A stretch of DNA of 64,000 nt from Peromyscus leucopus (taxonomy: Eukaryota; Chordata; Mammalia; Rodentia; Cricetidae), in NCBI RefSeq assembly GCF_004664715.2, contig NC_051067.1, positions 69,644,982 through 69,708,981 on the forward strand, given 5' to 3'. The position numbers and the translations under genes are program-made. The notes under the pieces are model-generated. The model saw nothing but the letters and a program-made list of their open reading frames with translations. It did no database searches and was not told where the DNA came from. The first letter of the stretch is position 1, and each line of letters begins with the position of its first letter. Positions 23,525 through 35,545 of this stretch are shown here, in pieces.

Positions 23525-24962
23525 TACTATAGAGCTATAGCATTAAAAACAGCATGGTATTGCATTAAAATAGACATGACAAATAGAACTGAATTTAAGA
23601 AGACACAGACATAAGTCCACACACCAATGCTCAACTGATTTTTGACAAACAAGCTAAGGATGGGAAGAATGACAGCATCTTCAACAAATGGCATCTGTCA
23701 AACTGGAAGGCTGTATGTAGAAGAGTGCAAATAGATTCATATTTATCACCCTGCACAAAATTCAACTCCATATGGATCAAGAACTTCAACATAAGGCCAT
23801 ATGCCCTGAATCTGATACAAGAGTAAATAGGAACTAGTCTTGAATTCATTGACACCAGAAAAGATTTTCTGAATAGGACACTGATAGCACAGGCACTAAG
23901 ATGAACAAAAAATGGAACTGCATGAAATTGGAAAGATTTTGTATGGCAAAGAACATCATAATCTAGTCTAGGCACCAGGCTATAGAATGAGAAAGGATCT
24001 TTACCAATTATGCATCCAATAGAGAATTTGTACTTAAAATATATAAAATCTAAAACAACTGGCCATCAGGAAAACAAAAAAAAATCCAATTAAAATATAG
24101 GGTACAGAACTAAACAGAGTTGAAACACGAATGTCTGAGAAACACTTAAACAAATATTTAATATTCTTGGTCAGTAGAGAAATGTAAATCAAAACTAGTT
24201 TGAGAGTTCACCTTACACCAGCCAGAATGGCCAAGATTAATAAAACAAATGAAAGCTCATGCTGGTGACAATGTGGGGTAAGTGGAACACTCATCCATTG
24301 CTAGTGAGAATGAAACATGTACAACCACTGTGGAAATCAGTGTAATGGTTCCTTGGGAAGCAAGGAATAGGTCTACCTCAAGAGCTAGCTATTCCACTCT
24401 TGGGTATATATACCAACAGGATTCTATATCCTACTTCAGAGGCACTTACTAATCCATGTTCATTGCTGCTGTATTCATAATAGCTACAAATTGGAGACAT
24501 CTTTGGATGTGGTATATTTAAGCAATCAGATATTACTAATATTAAAAATAAAATTATGAAGCTCATAAGTAAGTGGATAGAACAGAAACAGAGCCATCCT
24601 GGGTGAAATAGTCCAGACCCCAAAAGGCAAATATGGCATGTATTCTCTTATATGTGGATGTAAGTTTTAAGCCTTCTATGGGCATGCTACTATATAAACA
24701 AGCACAGAAGTTAGAATAGAATAAGAAACTAAGGTAGAGAGAAGGATCTCTCAAAGACAGGGAAATAGAATAGAATAGTTAGAGAGATGAGGAGACTGGA
24801 ATGGGAGAATTAAATGGAGAAAGAGAGAGAAGAGGAGGGAAAGGGAGGGAATACATGGAGGGACACCTAACACTAAGGTCCATTTGAAGACTCATATGGA
24901 AACACCATGAGAAAAGTTTCTTTAAATATACGTATATGAAAGAAATCTAATAATCACCCAAC
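23525..24962 (+). mobile_element. Lx-type L1, ORF2 3' part (left piece of split element)
   Basis: Contains the standard end of L1 ORF2 in order: 'gagctatagcattaaaaaca', 'tgctcaactgatttttgaca', 'catatggatcaagaacttca', 'ggaaagattttgtatggcaa', 'caccttacaccagccagaat' and 'tattcataatagctacaaat', then 3' UTR with purine-rich sequence near 24780-24850. The frame is broken by many stops and indels, so no reverse transcriptase could be made. The element stops at the retroviral insertion and resumes at 28823. Confidence 0.85.
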
Positions 24963-24968
24963 AATAGG

Positions 24969-25953
24969 TGTAGTGGAATAATCTTTTTGTATGCCATAAA
25001 GCTGTGTCTTTGCCAAAGTGCCTTCTGATTGGCTTAATAAAAATCTGAATGGCAACTTGCTAGGCAGCAAAAGAGGTTAGATGGGACTTCTAGGGAGAGA
25101 GAGCTCTAGGAAGAAGAATGGCCAAGTTGTCAGACAGATAGAGAGAAAGAAGCATGGGGAGTACAGAGTAAAGGTAACTGAACCACATGAAAGAGCATAC
25201 ATGAAAAGGTACATCTTAATTTAAGTTATAGGAACTAGTTAGGAACAAGCCTAAGCTACCATCCAAGCCGGAACTGACCTACTCTGGTGATGGGAGGGCC
25301 AAACACCCTAATAGTTGTGCCAGAAACCACATCCAAGGACTGAGGAATCTGGATGCAGAGATCCATGGCTAGGCCCCGGGGGGAGGGGAGCACTGGGAGT
25401 ATAATTAGCAAGAAAGAGGAGGCTTTATATGAGCGAGAATTGTTGAAACCAAGGTTGGATAAAGCACAGGGACAAATAGCCAAATGAATGGAAACACATG
25501 AACTATGAACCAAAGGCTGAGGGGCCCCCAACTGGATCAGGCCCTCTGAATAGGTGAGACAGTTGATTGGCTTGATCTGTTTGGGAGGCATCTAGGCAGT
25601 GGTACCAGGTCCTGGGCTCACTGCATGAGATAGCTGTTTGAAACCTGGGACTTATGCAGGGATGCTTGGCTCAATCTGGGAGGAGGGGACTGGACCTGCC
25701 TGGATTGAGTCTACCAGGTCGATCTCAGTCCTCGGGGGAGGCTTTGGGAATGGGGGGTTGGCTGGGGGGAAGGAGAAGGAGGCAGGAAGGGGGAGAACAA
25801 GGGAATCTGTGGTTGTTATGTAGAACTGAATGGTATTGTAAAATAAAATAAAAGGAAAAAATAAATGGATGAGACAAAAAAATAATAATTAATAATAAGT
25901 CTCTAAATGGTTATTTGGGAGCTGGAAGGTGGGACAGAAAATGTCTGCCTACA
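24969..25953 (+). mobile_element. 5' LTR, split by an L1 insertion
   Basis: Starts TGTAGTGGAATAATC, parallel to TGTTATGAAATATTC of the 3' LTR. Shared landmarks are 'gattggcttaataaaaatct', 'catcttaatttaagttata', 'acaagcctaagctacc', 'attaataataagtctct', 'atttgggagct' and 'gggacagaaaa', ending 'gcctaca'. The L1 end at 25265-25862 separates 24969-25264 from about 25863-25953. Confidence 0.8.
25265..25862 (+). mobile_element. L1 3' UTR inserted in the 5' LTR
   Basis: 5'-truncated L1 beginning at 'agccggaactgacctactct'. Landmarks are 'gatgcagagatccatggcta', 'ggttggataaagcacaggga', 'ctggatcaggccctctgaat', 'gaggcatctaggcagtggta', the G-rich block at 25733-25800 and the end 'gtagaactgaatggtattgt' then 'aaaataaaataaaag'. 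The same sequence occurs reversed at 55623-56236. No clear target duplication was found, and about 14 bases of LTR seem altered at the junction. Confidence 0.85.
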
Positions 25954-25955
25954 AA

Positions 25956-25973
25956 TGGTGTCCAACATCCAGT
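25956..25973 (+). other. Retroviral primer-binding-site remnant
   Basis: 'tggtgtccaacatccagt' follows two bases after the LTR end. It resembles the lysine-tRNA-type site that begins TGGYGCCCAACG, with several mismatches. Position, two bases inside the LTR, is the main support. Confidence 0.55.
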
Positions 25974-27516
25974 CATGTATACGCACATAAGACCTGAGAA
26001 AGCTTTTTAAAAGGTTCTAAACACGTGAAAAGAGAGTCAAATGTGGCACTCTAGCTTCCTGTCTATCATGCCACAGTACAGAGACTCCCAACAGCTGTCT
26101 GCACATTTGAGCCACCAGTGTGCCATGTGCCATGTGCCAAGTCATGTGGCAAGTTTAAAGTTTTGCTCATGCAGACAGAAAAAGTTACAGATATTCAATA
26201 AAGCAGGTTGGAAAAAAACTCTAAACAGGTTATAGTGTGTTTAATAATGTACATAGGCTTAAGAAAAATAGATATAAACAGTCAAAGAAAAAATAAATTG
26301 TTTAAAAATAATAGTAAAGTCTTTAAAGGGAGAATAAATTAAAAAATTAACCTGTATAAGGATGGAAAATATACGGGGAATCTGGATACTATATAGTGTC
26401 TTGTTAACTTTAAATTTTTTTGAGTGCCCATCTATAAAAAAATAGCTACTGAGAGATATTGGATTATGGAAACTGCTAAATTAAACCATTTTATATATTT
26501 TAAAAATGTCTTAACTTCAAAATGGAAGTTGGACGATGTATTGCATTGGAGGAGAGGTTATGCTTTTGTTTCCTGTGGATTCCATCCAGATTAATAGAGA
26601 TAAGATTTGACTGGGGGAGACTTCCTAAGTATCTCGGCTACAGGCATGGGGGAGGATGCCAAAAAAGACTACAGGACAGATCAATCTTGTTGGCTACAGA
26701 GTCCTCATGACTTAATATTACATGTCAGCCTTCCATATGCCATGGATATTTATATTATAGTTTGTTTATATAATCCAAGTAGACCTATAAAGTTGACAGA
26801 TGCCTTTTACCTGCTCAAACATAGAACAAAAAAATCACCTTTAACTGACTTGTGCACACCCCACATTCCATACTTGTGTTAATGCTGATGTGTATGACAA
26901 CTTTGAAATGGTTATGTGTTTTCAGAACAAGGGGACCAGACACCAATGAAAATGAGTGACCCAAGTGATCCAGCCTCTCAGAGTGCCTCTGTTGCACTTT
27001 CCTCAGAATTCTACATCCAGAACAGCTTCAAAACTTTTGGCTAAAATGGTCCAGCCTCACAGGCTACTCCAGCCAGGACTTCAGATAAGCCTTATGCTTT
27101 CCCAACACACAGACTGAACAACAGCTAGTTCTCCCAGGACTTGATCATTATCCCAATTTTCCCAGGTTCTCCTAAAGATGCCAGTGTCCCTAGACAATAG
27201 GAAGCAGTCTAGAGAACGTGACACCCACATTCCCAAGAGTTGGGGTAGATGGCTTTTGGTCATTCAATGGGTTATAGATGTTTGTCATTGTTTGGGGGCG
27301 GGGGAGTTACAAGTTGTTATTGGTCGTGGTCAGGAAAAAAGGCTGAACAAAGCAGTAAGATTCATGGATCTCTTTCTGAAGAAACAAAAGGGGGATATAG
27401 TACAGAAATAATGGTATAAAAGGGTGAATTGTTCAGTCTACTTTAAAAAAACTAGTCTCAAATATTTTAATTGGTATGAATTATTGTATATTGATACAAA
27501 TTTAAAGTTATTTTGT

Positions 27517-27559
<43 letters not shown>

Positions 27560-28459
27560 TCTATTCTTGTTTAAGGTATTGTAACTATGCAGCTCAGTTT
27601 AAAAGGTTATGTAACATTTTAGTCTATAAAAGCTATTTAGGATAATAAATACAGGTTAATAATCATTTGTAACTATCAAACTCATAGTCATGTTAGGTAT
27701 GTTTTCAAGGTCATACAGAGATATATTTTAGATAGAGATGTGATCTTCAAACACTTCAAAGACCTACAGAATATAGCATTTAAAATGTTTTAATAACATA
27801 GAGCTTGTCATGACAATCAGACTTTTTACTGCATGACAGTGACTTTTACTTAAAAAATGGATGATGGGTATTGAATAACTTCCATATGAAGTTTGTTTTC
27901 TTTATGAAAAATAATAGCCATTTGAGTCAGAAATTGCCTTTGTCTTGACTGCTGACAGTATGCTGTCCAAACTGGACCAGCAGGACCCAAACAAAGAAAA
28001 GTGTCTCTCAAACTTTACCAAGACAGGATAGGACAGTCCTTCTAAAATTCCTGCTTCACAGAAAAGTCTGTAATATATTCCAGGTCCGTAGGCAGAAGAT
28101 AGATGCTCCAATGATGCAAAGGAACCTTGGGTGACTGTCCAGACATCCAGCTGTTTCAGTCATTTCTTTTAGTTTTGGAAGTTGCTTGCTCTTCACTTCT
28201 TTTTTACTAAGGTAATATTATATCTTTCTGGGATCTTTGATGGAGTGGAAGACTAAATAGTCACAGTTTTTCTTAGTTATGATGGAAGATAAATTAGGTA
28301 CAGAATTTTGAGCTCACCAAGATAAGATAAATAATGGAGTATTTTCTCCAAATATGCCAAATACAAATGGATTGGACATGGTAACCATAATTCTTACCTG
28401 ATAATTGTTCTTATTATTTGTTTTATTATGTTAGAGTTAAAACATTTCCTTTTTATTTA
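25974..28459 (+). mobile_element. Non-coding internal region of the endogenous retrovirus
   Basis: A+T-rich sequence of about 2.5 kb between the two LTRs, with stops in all frames. A (TA)n tract sits at 27518-27556. The last 350 bases ('ccagacatccagctgtttca', 'ggaagttgcttgctcttcac') I remember as the sequence that precedes this LTR in other cricetid copies. No protease, reverse transcriptase, integrase or envelope motif could be read. Confidence 0.6.
27518..27556. repeat. (TA)n microsatellite
   Basis: About 19 TA units inside the retroviral internal region. Such tracts melt easily and vary in length. Confidence 0.95.
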
Positions 28460-28475
28460 GACAAAAAGGGAACTA
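28460..28475 (+). other. Polypurine tract of the endogenous retrovirus
   Basis: 'gacaaaaagggaacta' lies immediately before the 3' LTR start TGTTATG. The purine run AAAAAGGGAA is the expected plus-strand primer site of a retrovirus. Confidence 0.75.
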
Positions 28476-28816
28476 TGTTATGAAATATTCCCTTATGCTG
28501 TGTGAAGGTGTGTCACTATGATTGGTTTAATAAAAAGCTGAACAGCCAATCTCTAGATAAGATTTTGGGGGCGAAAAGAATGCTGGTAAAAAGAAGGCTA
28601 GAGAAGCCAGTCAGGTGCTGAATGAATCAGACACGCAAATTCTGATAGAGGTAAAAGCCACTTGGTAGAACATAGATCAATAAAAATATGGTTAATTTAA
28701 GTTGTAAGAGCTAGTGAGGAATAAGCCTAAGCTATCAGCTGAGGTTTCACAATTAATAATAAGTCTCCATGTCATGATTTGGGAGCTAGCAGACAGGACA
28801 GAAAAATATACCCACA
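28476..28816 (+). mobile_element. 3' LTR of the endogenous retrovirus
   Basis: 341 bases from TGTTATGAAATATTC to 'acccaca'. It contains 'gattggtttaataaaaagct', 'gttaatttaagttgtaagag', 'aataagcctaagctatc' and 'attaataataagtctcc', matching the split 5' LTR. It is preceded by a polypurine tract and followed by the target duplication aacagg. Confidence 0.85.
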
Positions 28817-28822
28817 AACAGG

Positions 28823-30009
28823 GGGAAGGAGTCCCCAACTAGATATTTCTCCCACCAAGTGAATATCTCTGGGAATAGGTTATATTTAGTTGAGTTATTG
28901 ATCAAAGAGACTCCATGGAAACCCCCGAGCAACTCAGGCTATTACCAGAGCTATTGGTTTCCCTCCATAAACTGACAGTAAGGCCCTATTGCTGAAGAGA
29001 ACATTTGCACATCTCATTGAACATAGAGCTATTGCACTGGAGCCTGACTACAGCCTTCACCCCTACTGACTAGTGTTCATGGAACTGAAATGTACTCTGC
29101 ACACTACCAGAGGAGAAAGGTAAATGCTGATCCTGCTATGAGCCTTTGATCTATAGCAGTGACTTTCCTATGTGATACACTGGTACAATACTGGCATAAG
29201 CATTGTGGGAGCAACCCACCACTATCTGATTGGATTTAAGATCCACCTCATGAGATGGAACCCAAGCCTGACACTGCTCCAGTAGCCAAGAAGCTGAGAC
29301 TAGAGAGGCAACTAACCTAGGGGACAACAAAATGCTATTATACCGTGAAAGGAACATAGCAATAAAATGACTCTTAATGACATTCTGCTATACCATAGAT
29401 CAGTGTCTCACTTAGACATCTTCAGAGAAGATTTCTCCTGCAGTATATGGGAACTAATATAAAAGCCCACTACCGGAGAATGTATGGAGAGTGACAGACA
29501 CAGAAAAAGTTCATCCTAATTGGATGTATTCATCAAACCCCATTCCCCAGAGCTCAGGGAACTATGCTGAAGAAAAATTGTAAGAGCCAGAAGGGATGGA
29601 TGATACCAAAGAAACAGTGTCTTCCAGACACAACAGGACTGATACACATATGAACTCACAGAGACTGGCAACATGCATGGACTTACACAGGTCCCAATGG
29701 AGTTCCAGAACAAAAATGGGTTAAATAGACACAAGTTCCCATACCTGGCCAAGAAGCTATCTCCAATTAACAACCACTTGCTGAGGAAAAAAATTTTTCT
29801 CTAAGGTAGTATCACTGGGTATGCAAATCACATGTAAGGATATAGAAGGTCCTATATCCATCAGTAGATGGCCAATACAACATGAACTCAAAGGTAATTT
29901 TGAAAAATTTTTTCTCATATTGTTTTATTGGGCTTTTGTCCTTTAAGTGGGCTTTTCCTTGTATATTATGGTTCCCAGTTTAGAGTTTGTATGGTTTTGT
30001 TTGGGGAGG

Positions 30010-30058
<49 letters not shown>

Positions 30059-30302
30059 TGTGTTTCCTGTATTCTGTTGTTTCTTCTGTTTGTTTGTCTC
30101 TTCATTTAGTTTTATTTTTGTTTGTCTTTTTTATTTTCATGTCTGTTTCTTAGAAGAGAGAGAAAGAAAGTAAGAAGGTGCTGAGTTAGAAGGGTATCGA
30201 GGTGGGGAGAATCTGAGGGGAGATGAGGAAAGGGAAACTGATCACAATATATTGCACAAAAATAACTACTTCCATTAAAAAATAAAATTAAATAAAAAAG
30301 CA
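28823..30302 (+). mobile_element. Lx-type L1 3' UTR (right piece of split element)
   Basis: Resumes the L1 interrupted at 24962. Landmarks are 'gagactccatggaaaccccc', 'gaactcacagagactggcaa', 'ccaagaagctatctccaatt', 'cagtagatggccaatacaac', 'tgtatattatggttcccagt', a (GT)n at 30012-30057, 'gaagagagagaaagaaagta', 'ggtggggagaatctgagggg', 'atcacaatatattgcac', ending in an A-rich tail with AATAAAA. This is the full Lx 3' UTR in order. Confidence 0.85.
30012..30057. repeat. (GT)23 microsatellite inside Lx 3' UTR
   Basis: Pure GT repeat at a position where Lx 3' UTRs normally carry a GT-rich run, so it is inherited from the LINE rather than created here. Confidence 0.95.
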
Positions 30303-32361
30303 ATTGTTTTTATATCACATATCAAATACCATACATACCAAATATATGCCATATATACTGAATCATATATCACATAATATATATTAAAGCATATGAAGTT
30401 GTAGCAACTTTTAAAATGTGGTTTAGGTGAAGGAACTGCCTAGATGCTGAATCAATTAAACTGTCTTAACTGTATCTTAGCTGGAGGAGAGTGATCAGTG
30501 TGGTGTGGGCCTTGACTCCTTTACTGTTGTCCTTTCTGTGATCACTGGGCCTCAGGCTTCTGCCGCACACAGCCAAAAGCATCTACCATGCTTCTTCCTC
30601 ATGCCAGATTGTATTCAAGCTGTGAGTTATAATAAGTCTTCTTCCCTTAAGCTGCATTTGTCAGGTCACAGTGATGGGGAAAGTAGCATATATGAAAAAC
30701 TGGTCCCATGTCTAAGGTGGAATCATATTTCAGCCCCTTTCATAACTAGGAAAGTGGGGTTGCCCTAAACTCAAGTGAGACCACCTTGAGTTCCAGATAG
30801 AGGATGTGGAACTGCTTATGCCAGCAGATGTGGCCACTTTCTATATTAGGGAAATTATGAGAACCATCCTGCAAGGCTTTTGGTTCTCTTCAGTGGATTC
30901 CTAGTTGTGTCTTCTAGGCCATTTCCCCCTTAATTATCTCAGTTTGTTTCTTTCCTATGTACATTTAGAGGATCCAGGCACCTCTTACTCTTCTCTTCTC
31001 TCCTCTCTTTCTCCCTTCCTCCTTCTCTCTTCCTCCCTCTCCCTCTTTCTGTCTTTCCCTCTGTCTCTTTGTCTCTGTCTGTCACTCTGTCTCTGTCTCT
31101 GTCTGTCTCTGTCTCTCTCTCTCTCTCTTACACACACACAAGCACACACACACACAAACACACATCTAGCAGATATAGTTTCTTAAAGTCATTTGTGGGT
31201 TTATCATGCATCAATATATAGTTGATTCCCTTAAAAAGAAATTAGACTCACATTTCTTTCCAAGACAGACCCTTCTGTGTCTTGGGCATCTGGGAAGGCT
31301 GCTCAGAAACATTGTCCTTAATTCCTAAAATTCCTTTTACTTAAAGGATCTATGGTTCTTAAGCCTAGGCCTTTTGATTCTCATGAGCCCTACCTAGTTA
31401 CACCTGGAAATCTCTGAAGTCTTAACAAAGAATCTTAAAGCAATGCTGAGACCTGAAACCATGTCATCCTAGTAGAGCCCCAGATTTGGTCTCTGCCCCA
31501 AAGCTATTTCTGACTAATTTTTTTTTCCTGAGCACAAAATAGTTTACTTCTGAGGCTAGGAAGTTCTGTATTCCTTTATATGTTCTCTACGCTTATGTTG
31601 AAAGTGAGCTCTTTGATGCTGTTTATAGGTTAAGTTAGACTCTTATTTTATCTTGCTTACCTAAAAAGGAAATTTCTGTCTATCAGAAATTTACTCGGAA
31701 GTATCCTTAGTGAGAGCTATAGGTTCATCAACATCATTATCTATTTTTTTGTATTCTGCAAGTAACAGTTTTGCTGTATTTTTTAAAGTTTTATATAATA
31801 CAAGTGATCATTTCCTCAGCATCTTGCTTGCCTGTCTGGATAACTGTCTCCCTAGGCCCTTCAGCTCCCAGCTGCCACAGATCCCAAAGCTGATTCTGTA
31901 GCTTATTATTTGATTGTGGCATCGTTCCAGTTCCATGGGAAATTCTGTTCTATACATATTGAAGATATTCTGAGAAAGAGAACGTGGGAGTTGCCAGCAT
32001 TTTAAAGGCTAGAGTATGAAATATACACAATACCACACTGATTAAACCTGCTCAGACTCAAGGAGAAAGGTGGAGGCTGTGCCAGGTCATTTAATCTACT
32101 GTAGTTTAGAAGCATGAAGAAGGGGTGGGTTTGAAAGTCAGAGTTCAAGGCACCATACTGAATTGAGACAGAAAGGTCATTAATTCCAACCTAGACTACA
32201 GCTCAGCAGTGGGGCAAGTGCTGGGCTCCACCCAACCCAGTAAAATATTAAAAATACCATTTAGATGTGATACTGAATCCAAGACAGAGATCCAATCTTG
32301 AAGTGTAAATCTGAGGTCCATGAGAATGAATATTGTTACCCCATGGAAAACATGGAACAAA
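30303..32361. other. Unassigned stretch with a CT/CA compound tract
   Basis: About 2 kb. Apart from the polypyrimidine-(CA)n block at 30985-31161, nothing resembles a gene or a repeat that I know. Confidence 0.45.
30985..31161. repeat. Compound (CT)n/(TCTG)n then (CA)n tract
   Basis: About 145 bases almost entirely of C and T, with TCTG units near 31060-31110, switch at 31131 to CA-rich repeats. The low-complexity frame through it encodes only leucine, serine and cysteine strings. Confidence 0.9.
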
Positions 32362-32597
32362 GGGCTGCAAAGATAGTTCAGTCTGTAAAATGTTCACCAA
32401 GTGGCATGAGAGCCTGAACTAGATCCCAGAACTTTGGAATTAGTGCCCTCCATCCCTCTGTAATCCAGCTCTGGAGATGGGGAGACAAGAGGATTCCTGG
32501 AACTTACTGATAGCCAGTTTGTACTAATTGGTGAATTCCAGGCCATAGAGGAGACCTTGTCTCAAAGGAGGTGGACGGATTTCCTGAGGATGACACC
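32362..32597 (+). mobile_element. B4 SINE
   Basis: 'gggctgcaaagatagttcag' is the tRNA/ID-type head, with 'gagcctgaactagatcccag' as the B-box region. 'gtaatccagctctggagatg', 'gaggattcctggaacttact' and 'gaccttgtctcaaaggaggt' are the B1-like second half and B4 extension. It ends in the (CA)n at 32598. Confidence 0.85.
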
Positions 32598-32640
32598 AAC
32601 ACACACACACACACGCACACGCACACGCACACGCGCACGT

Positions 32641-32686
<46 letters not shown>
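32598..32686. repeat. (CA)n with CG-containing core, B4 tail
   Basis: About 89 bases of strictly alternating purine and pyrimidine. The middle (32615-32642) has 'acgcacacgcgcacgtgcac' in place of pure CA. Confidence 0.95.
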
Positions 32687-32688
<2 letters not shown>

Positions 32689-34859
32689 TGGTGGGGAAAG
32701 AGGCAGGGGATAAAATAAGACTCAAGACTAATGCCTAAACGTTTCCAACTCTGTGGAGCCCAAGAGTACAGCAGTGGTTGGTACCCAAAGCCCAGGAGGT
32801 AGGGGGCAAGCCAGGTCAGTGCAGAGTACTGGAATTAAAGAGAAGCAGCTAAGAAAGAAATCCTGGTCTAATGGCGTGCATTCTCTTCCCCTCAGGCCCC
32901 CTGCCAGTGCACCCACATGGAACACAGAGCAGAACAATAAAAACAACATACTTTCCTACTCCATTAAGATTACTGGCAGGATTTTTGGATGCCTGTGCAA
33001 TTTGGTTTTGTAAATTCAGGAAATATTTAGATACAGTGGATTTATACACAGCTATATAACCAAAATCTCCAAGCCACGACAGTTATCAATGGAGCCAAAT
33101 CTACTCCCAATAAGGACAGAATGCAGGAGACAGGAAAGGTTCCCAGTGCCAGCTCCACCAAGTACACCTGAAAAATCCCACTCGGTTGATGCTTTGCCAT
33201 TGGTTCTTTCGTTCACTCACTTTTGAGAAGGGCAGTCTTCTGCAAAAATTAACAACCAAACCATGCAATATCTTTTCACCACCTACAAATTAAATAGAAA
33301 GGCTGTTGAAAAAATAGAAGTTTCCTTTTCAAACTGTGTACATGAAACTGGTTTTGGGAAATGATGGCCACCTGGGTGGTATTTCTGGGCAAATTCTAGC
33401 TGGCTTGCATTGACTCGAAAGGAATGCTGCAGTTTGCTTACAATACTCTTCCATCCTAGACTCTCTTATTTCTGCTTGGTCCAGCTTCTGTTTCCTCTGG
33501 ATGTGAGAATTTCACCTCATCTCTTTCTTGGCCTCTTCTTCCCTCAGTGGGCACAAAAAAAAAATTGAACTTAAATAAGAATACCTAGAGACTTTTCTTA
33601 TGGGGTCTGTGGAACTCTCTCTAGGTATGACTATCTTCCTAAGTTAGGAAATCTTTATTCATGACTCCTATTGCCACCAGCAATGATAGGTGGATGACTG
33701 GTGGGTGGATAAATAAGGTAGTCAATTTTATCTCTCCTTGGGAGATAACTTCTAAAACCCTGTTGTAGGGGTATCCCCAAATGCCTAATGCTTTGAAAGG
33801 AATGCAGTCAAAACCCCCATGGTTGGATGTAGGAAACCTGGCTAAGGCTTTGCTAGCATACTCATCAGGGTCCAGGGTCACATCCTTCAAGCTGATCATC
33901 TTTGAAATGTCCCAGAGAGGATCATAAAGAGCTGCCAGCAATTAAGTATAAAAATGCAGGGAAACAGACTAAAGGGAAAATTCTCTAAGAGACATGAAAT
34001 GTAAGGGATTCCAGGAAGAGGCTGGAAGCTGTGCAAGCATTTCCAGAGGACTGATCTGAAGTTTGGAAAAGTCTCCCAACTGCCCAGAGTTTATGTAAAT
34101 CCCAGTTCTGAGTGTTTTCCAACTCTTCTCTATCAGTTGTAATATATAATGGAAAGAACTAATTACTTAGAACTCTGCAGCTGCATGCAACCTTCAGATT
34201 AATGTCAGGGTTCAAAGAGAGAAGCAGATGTATAAAGAAGAAGCAAGCCTGGTGCGGACCTTGGAGCATTAGGAAATATTTGGGTTGATGAAAGAGTCTT
34301 ATTCAATAATGATTTTCCATCTCTCTACCAGAGCGATGGGATTAATATATGTAAGTCTGTCAGCGAGGTCACTGCCTTTCACTGTGGTGCTATTTTTCCA
34401 TCTTGGGTGCCATAGGCAGGAATCTGGCATTTTTAGAGCTCATGTGGACTTTGTAAATAAATCCCAATGGAAGACACTCTGAAAAACAAACCCAAATAAG
34501 GTGCTTTGGCTACTGTCATGAGCAGTGTATTCTCTTCTTGGTGACACTGAGTAACTGCAAATTCAATTTGGTGAGACTTTTCTCAAGGTTGAGCAAAATA
34601 GCTGAGGTCTGGACCCTTGATTTTAAGACAGCAAGTGTTTGCCGGCATTGTACTTTAAGTATGCCTCCTCCGTGCCTTAGAAAGCCAGCCCAGTTACTGT
34701 GGGCTTGGAAAACACCAAAGCCAAAGTTTTCAGTGTTCTCTCAATGTTGAAAGATTTGTGATGCTCACATATCTTTACTGAAAACCAGCCTTCTGTCAGA
34801 AAAGCAGAAAAACCTCCACTTGTAAAAGATCCAGTTAAGATGTCTACCAACCCAAACAA
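32687..34859. other. Unassigned non-coding stretch
   Basis: About 2.2 kb with no recognised repeat. A 100-codon open frame on the minus strand at 33639-33941 has no resemblance to a family that I know and no supporting signals. Confidence 0.45.
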
Positions 34860-35545
34860 CTAGAAATCAGTATACCTATTGTAGAAAATACTACAGAGGT
34901 CCTTCAAAATAAAATAAAACTAACTGCTTTATGATCCAGCAGTTCTGTTTTGGGTATAAGTCCAAAATAAAATCCCTACCTGATAAAGATATCTGTTCCA
35001 CCCCTCATGTTTATTGCAGTGCTAGTCACAACAGCCAAGATACGGAGTAAGATTGTCTATAAATGAGTGAATAGACAATGAAAGTCTGGTATATATATAT
35101 ATATGTATTGGAATACCATCCCACCTTGAAGAACAATCTTAATCATTTGTAGTAAAGTGGATAAACCAGAGACATCATGTTATGTGAAACAAGCCAAGCA
35201 GAGGAAGACACATGTTACATGGTCTAACATTAAAATTTTAAAAAGTTAAACTCTGAAGAATCTTAGAAAAGATTACCAAAGACGAGATGGGTTTGGGAGA
35301 ATGTTGGGCAAAAGATTTGCTTCAGTTAGACAAAGTTTAAGAGAGTTATTTCACAGCATGGTAAAATACAAGTAAATAACAACAGATTGTATATTTTAAA
35401 ATTACTAAAAGATTAAATTTTCAGTGTTCTCATCACAAAAAAAAATAGGTGAAGTAGTGCACATGTCAATTAGCTCGAATTGGACATTTTGAAAGCTGAC
35501 TATATGTCATTGTTCTGTCCACCATAAATATACACAAGTTTCCTC
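34860..35545 (+). mobile_element. Old L1 (L1M-type) ORF2 end and 3' UTR
   Basis: 'tatgatccagcagttctgtt', 'tgggtataagtccaaaat', 'gtctataaatgagtgaatag', 'ccagagacatcatgttatgt' and 'gaaacaagccaagcagagga' are the ORF2 end. Then 'gatgggtttgggagaatgtt', 'aacagattgtatattttaaa' and 'tgttctcatcacaaaaaaaa' are the L1MA-like 3' UTR. Strongly diverged, so it predates the rodent-specific L1s here. Confidence 0.75.

Larger units (their letters stand above)
24963..28822 (+). mobile_element. Decayed endogenous retrovirus with both LTRs
   Basis: 5' LTR 24969-25953, primer-binding-site remnant 25956-25970, internal region to 28459, polypurine tract 28460-28475 and 3' LTR 28476-28816. Flanking 6-bp duplications are aatagg (24963-24968) and aacagg (28817-28822), one mismatch. 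A 6-bp duplication and a Lys-tRNA-like primer site suggest a class II (ERVK-like) element. The internal 2.5 kb has no open frame of retroviral length, so gag, pol and env are lost or were never present. Confidence 0.8.

Noticed and set aside
23525..24962. Possible reverse transcriptase gene
   Set aside because: It is a broken L1 ORF2 end with many stops, so it is annotated only as a mobile element fragment.
25912..28475. Search for gag, pol or env in the endogenous retrovirus
   Set aside because: Stops in all frames and no readable motif; annotated as non-coding internal sequence.
33639..33941. 100-codon minus-strand frame
   Set aside because: No recognisable domain, no splice or promoter context, and length expected by chance.
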